Origin: JAIBJN01 sp963775625
GTDB lineage: Bacteria > Actinomycetota > Thermoleophilia > Gaiellales > Gaiellaceae
Direction of reading: 5' to 3'
NCBI GenBank assembly: GCA_963775625.1
Contig: CAVZJM010000006.1
Location: 200,136-264,135 of the forward strand
Length of the DNA stretch: 64,000 nucleotides
Below are positions 61,517-64,000 of this stretch, piece after piece; position 1 is the stretch's first letter, and each line of letters begins with the position of its first letter. The notes under the pieces are model-generated. The model saw nothing but the letters and a program-made list of their open reading frames with translations, had not been told where the DNA came from and did not search any database. The position numbers and the translations under genes were made by a program.

Positions 61517-62373
61517 AAGACACGACCGCGCTACGACACCGGAGGCCGCGACGAGCCCGGCATGTTCACGACGCCGCTTCCCGCCGAGCTTCGTGGCGCC
61601 CTGACCGAGGCCGGAGTCAAGGAGGCGGCGAGCACGTAGACCTGGCCCGCCGCTACGGCGAGGCGACCGCTCGCGTCAGGGAGCTCGCCGGCGCTCTTGA
61701 GGCGGCGAAGCGGGCCGACGCGGAACGGCTCCGGCAGGCGCTCAAGGAGGGCCGCAAGAAGCCGACGCCGAAGGCCGAGGCCGTCGAGGCCGAGCTCGAG
61801 CTCGCCCGCCGTGACGCCGGCATCCTTGGCCAGGTCGTCGTCGAGTCGGCCGCCTCGCTCCTCGTCGTGTCGGTTCCGCACGTCGTGGAGGCGAGCAAGA
61901 CGGCCGACCGAGAAGCGGCCGCTGCCCTCGGCGAGGCAGTCGACCTGGCTCGCGCCTGCCGCGAGGCGCTCGACCGGGCGGACGCCATCGCCGCCGAGAG
62001 CGGCTGGTTGGCGGAACTTCGCGCCACCGGCATCGTGTGGCCCTGGCGACCGCGCAAGGTCAGCGCGAGCCCGCAGGCCCGCGAGGCCGTGCTGCGGCTT
62101 GAGGCGGCCTTCGACGAGGACGCTTACCGGCGGACCGAAGCCAAGGAACGTGACGTCCGCGAGCGCGAGGTCGAGGCCAAGATGAAGCTGCCGGCCGGCA
62201 CCACGGTCTGGCGAGAAGGCAAGAGCTTCGTCGTCGGCGAGGACGGCGAGCTCGAGGAAGTCGGCGCTGAGCCCGGACGTGTCCGAGCCACCCCTCAGCG
62301 TCCGTCTGCCGCTCCGTCGGCGCCAGGTTGGACCGGAGGACCTCGGAACGAGAGGAGGGCCGCTAGGCCGTGA
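61514..62373 (+). CDS. Long helical hypothetical protein, one frameshift
   Basis: The ATG at 61514 (AAGGAGG-type site at 61498) opens MKTRPRYDTGGRDEPGMFTT. A frameshift near 61636 leads to DLARRYGEATARVRELAGAL and an otherwise intact frame to TGA 62373. About 286 aa if repaired: coiled-coil segment, ELELARRDAGILGQVVVESA, then IVWPWRPRKV and an acidic tail. No known family; the ATGA overlap with the preceding gene shows operon structure. Confidence 0.5.
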
Positions 62374-62863
62374 CTGGCCGGACCTCGGCGACGACCTCGC
62401 TCGGGCACTCAAGGCCGAACCGCTCGGTCTGCCGTTCCGCGACCTCGCCCGCCGCGTGAAGGGACGGTGGTCAGACGTGCTCCGAACCTTGCGAACCGAT
62501 CCGCGCTTTGAGCGGGTCGGCAAGGGCAAGGGCTCGCGCTGGCGACTCGCGGGCAACGCACGGGCAACGCATAGACGCGAAGAACGGGAGCAGGCAAGGG
62601 TCAGAGCCATGCTCGACCTGAGCGCCGTGGTGGGGCTTGTGAGCGAGCGCCCGAGCCCGGTGAGCTCCTTGAGCGTCCCGCGCCTTGCTGACGACGACCG
62701 ACCTCGCCGCGCTCGGCTTGCCGAGGAAGGCGATCGAGTCCGTGCTCCGATCAGTCGAGCCGGTCTACCTGCCGGTTATCGCCGGCCGTTCGTTCGGCGC
62801 GAGGACTACCTCGAGCTCGTCGAGCGATCGCAACATCGAGGGGACCGGGTGAGGCCGGCTTGA
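62370..62863 (+). pseudogene. DNA-binding region: winged helix followed by excisionase-like domain, frameshifted
   Basis: GTG at 62370 overlaps the previous stop. After an early shift, one frame reads LARALKAEPLGLPFRDLARR, SDVLRTLRTDPRFERVGKGK, a winged helix. Near the end, LLTTTDLAALGLPRKAIESV and LRSVEPVYLP (one frame) join GYRRPFVRREDYLELVERS (another), a MerR/Xis-like small DNA-binding domain. An excisionase immediately before an integrase is the usual order. Possibly two genes. Confidence 0.5.
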
Positions 62864-62877
62864 GGCACAATGCGTGT

Positions 62878-63006
62878 GTGCCGGAAACACCGGCGCCCGA
62901 GGGAGGCCGCGACAACGACCTCGCCTCGGACTTGCCAGCCGACCTGCTTGGAGGCCGAATGACCACCTCTACCGTAACCCGAACCACCGGCGCCGACCGT
63001 GGCTAG
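62878..63006 (+). CDS. 42-aa peptide gene before the integrase
   Basis: GTG at 62878 to TAG 63006: VPETPAPEGGRDNDLASDLP, then a Thr-rich end. It overlaps the integrase start by 8 bases. No recognisable domain; it may be a coupling leader. Confidence 0.35.
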   Translation: MPETPAPEGGRDNDLASDLPADLLGGRMTTSTVTRTTGADRG

Positions 63007-64000
63007 TGCTTGGGTGTTGCCCGTGACGACGAAGGCCGGCTCGCGCCGCTTCCGCGTCTTCTACCGCCTGCAAAGGGCCACGAGCCCGAAGTACGCAGGG
63101 AGCTTCAAGACGAAGCGAGAGGCGCGAGCCCGGCGAGAGTGGATAGCGACCGAGCTCGCCGCAATGCGCGTGCCCGACCTGAGGGTCCTCCGCCAGCCCG
63201 AGGCGAAGAAGGCGCCGAGCCTCCGCGAGCTCGCCGAGGCCTGGAAGGCCGCTCGCGTCGACGTGAGCGAGGGAACGATGGCCACCTACGACGTCGTGTT
63301 CGGCCGACTACTTCCTCGCCTCGGCAACGCCGCCGGCGCCGACCTTGAGCCGCGCCACGTCGCCGAGCTAGTCGCCGAGCTCACCGAGGCCGGGCTCAAG
63401 AAGCAGACGATCAGGAAGACGGTCTCGGTGCTTGCGATGGTTCTCGACCACCACGGGATTCAGCCGAACCCGGCCCGTGACCCGAGGGTGAAGCTCCCTC
63501 GTGAGGAGAAGGCCGAGCTCAATCCGCCGAGCGCGGCCGACATCCTCGCCGTTCACGACCTCCTGCCGCCGAGGTACCAGCTCCCGCTCCTCGTGCTCGA
63601 CGGGACTGGGATGCGCGTCGGCGAGCTTGAGTCGCTGACCTGGGCTGACGTTGACGAGCTACGCGGCCGGTGGCGAATCAAAACGGCGGCGTCGAAGACG
63701 GGAGCAGCCCGGTGGGTAGCCCGCCGGCCGCCCTGTTCGCGGCGGTCGTCGAGCTCTGCCCGCGTGACGATCGCGTGCCCGATCGGCCGGTATTCGGAGG
63801 GTTCGGCGCCGACCGGTTCCGCACGGCCCTAACGCGGGCCTGCACGGCCGCCGGCGTAGCCTCGTTCTCACCGCACGACCTCAGGCACCGGCGCATCTCC
63901 CTCCTTCACGCTCAAGACGTGTCGTGGGCTCGCATCGGCGAGGCCGTCGGGCACACCGACCTGATGACGACCGCGAGGACGTACACGCACGTCCTCGCCG
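62999..64000 (+). CDS. Tyrosine recombinase/integrase, one frameshift, cut by window end
   Basis: GTG at 62999. The N-terminal arm-binding domain has TSPKYAGSFKTKREARARRE (AP2-like). The SAM-like core-binding domain covers about residues 65-150. The catalytic domain has Arg206 in GTGMRVGELESLTWADVD, Lys in KTAASKTGAARWV, then after a frameshift near 63717-63725 (one missing C restores VAPPAALF) the HDLRHRRIS box, GHTDLMTTARTYTHV with the nucleophilic Tyr. The last residues are outside the window. It points rightwards, so the right attachment site should lie just beyond 64000. Confidence 0.85.

Overview
The window is a very GC-rich bacterial chromosome segment. Gene content and order point to Actinomycetota, most likely the deep-branching class Thermoleophilia (Gaiellales/Solirubrobacterales-like). 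That placement is an inference from the sequence: there is no rRNA here. The order tlyA-nadK-recN-steA-steB/mctB-pyrG matches the classical actinobacterial order (Mycobacterium tuberculosis Rv1694-Rv1699), and the aro, efp, acc, nusB and ispA genes lie next to it. Many starts are GTG. Genes often overlap by 4 bases (ATGA/GTGA). Many first genes of a transcription unit carry a TAnnnT box only 5-10 bases before the start codon, which suggests widespread leaderless mRNAs.

Layout. 1-51.9 kb is conserved chromosome, mostly on the minus strand. It holds nucleoside salvage and DNA repair (deoB, deoA/pdp, mutM); ald; a DUF3866 protein and a PepT-like peptidase; the pyrG/GT/SteB/SteA/recN/nadK/tlyA cluster; an accC-nusB-xseB-like-ispA-DUF3891 operon; efp with a carboxyltransferase-BCCP fusion; the shikimate genes aroE, aroC, aroKB and aroQ; mltG-ruvX-alaS; a sigma/anti-sigma operon; mnmA; an envelope/coiled-coil group; the hisS/aspS operon; a histidine-degradation cluster (hutH-U-I, with ftcD nearby); and a heterodimeric ABC exporter. 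An HD-domain protein and tRNA-Gln close this part.

52-55.5 kb holds small accessory genes: an acetyltransferase, DUF1801, small membrane proteins and a ZIP transporter. It ends at tRNA-Glu.

55.6-64 kb looks like an integrated, partly decayed element. It carries a small HTH regulator divergent from an Ltp-type (superinfection-exclusion) lipoprotein, zinc-ribbon and winged-helix replication-like genes, a replisome-organiser-like gene, an excisionase-like protein and a tyrosine recombinase cut by the window end. No capsid, portal or terminase gene is visible, so a phage satellite or small integrative element fits at least as well as a full prophage. Many of its genes carry single-base frameshifts, whereas the first 51 kb shows only one clear case (aroB part of aroKB).

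The observations I rate highest are a four-copy intergenic repeat that couples a TAGGCT-type -10 box to a G-quadruplex-like tract, a carboxyltransferase-BCCP fusion that has lost its metal-site residues, the decayed satellite-like island with an Ltp lipoprotein, and several fused or active-site-altered proteins (GT2-GT4, NifU-like-MnmA, RsbW-like, HD to HC).
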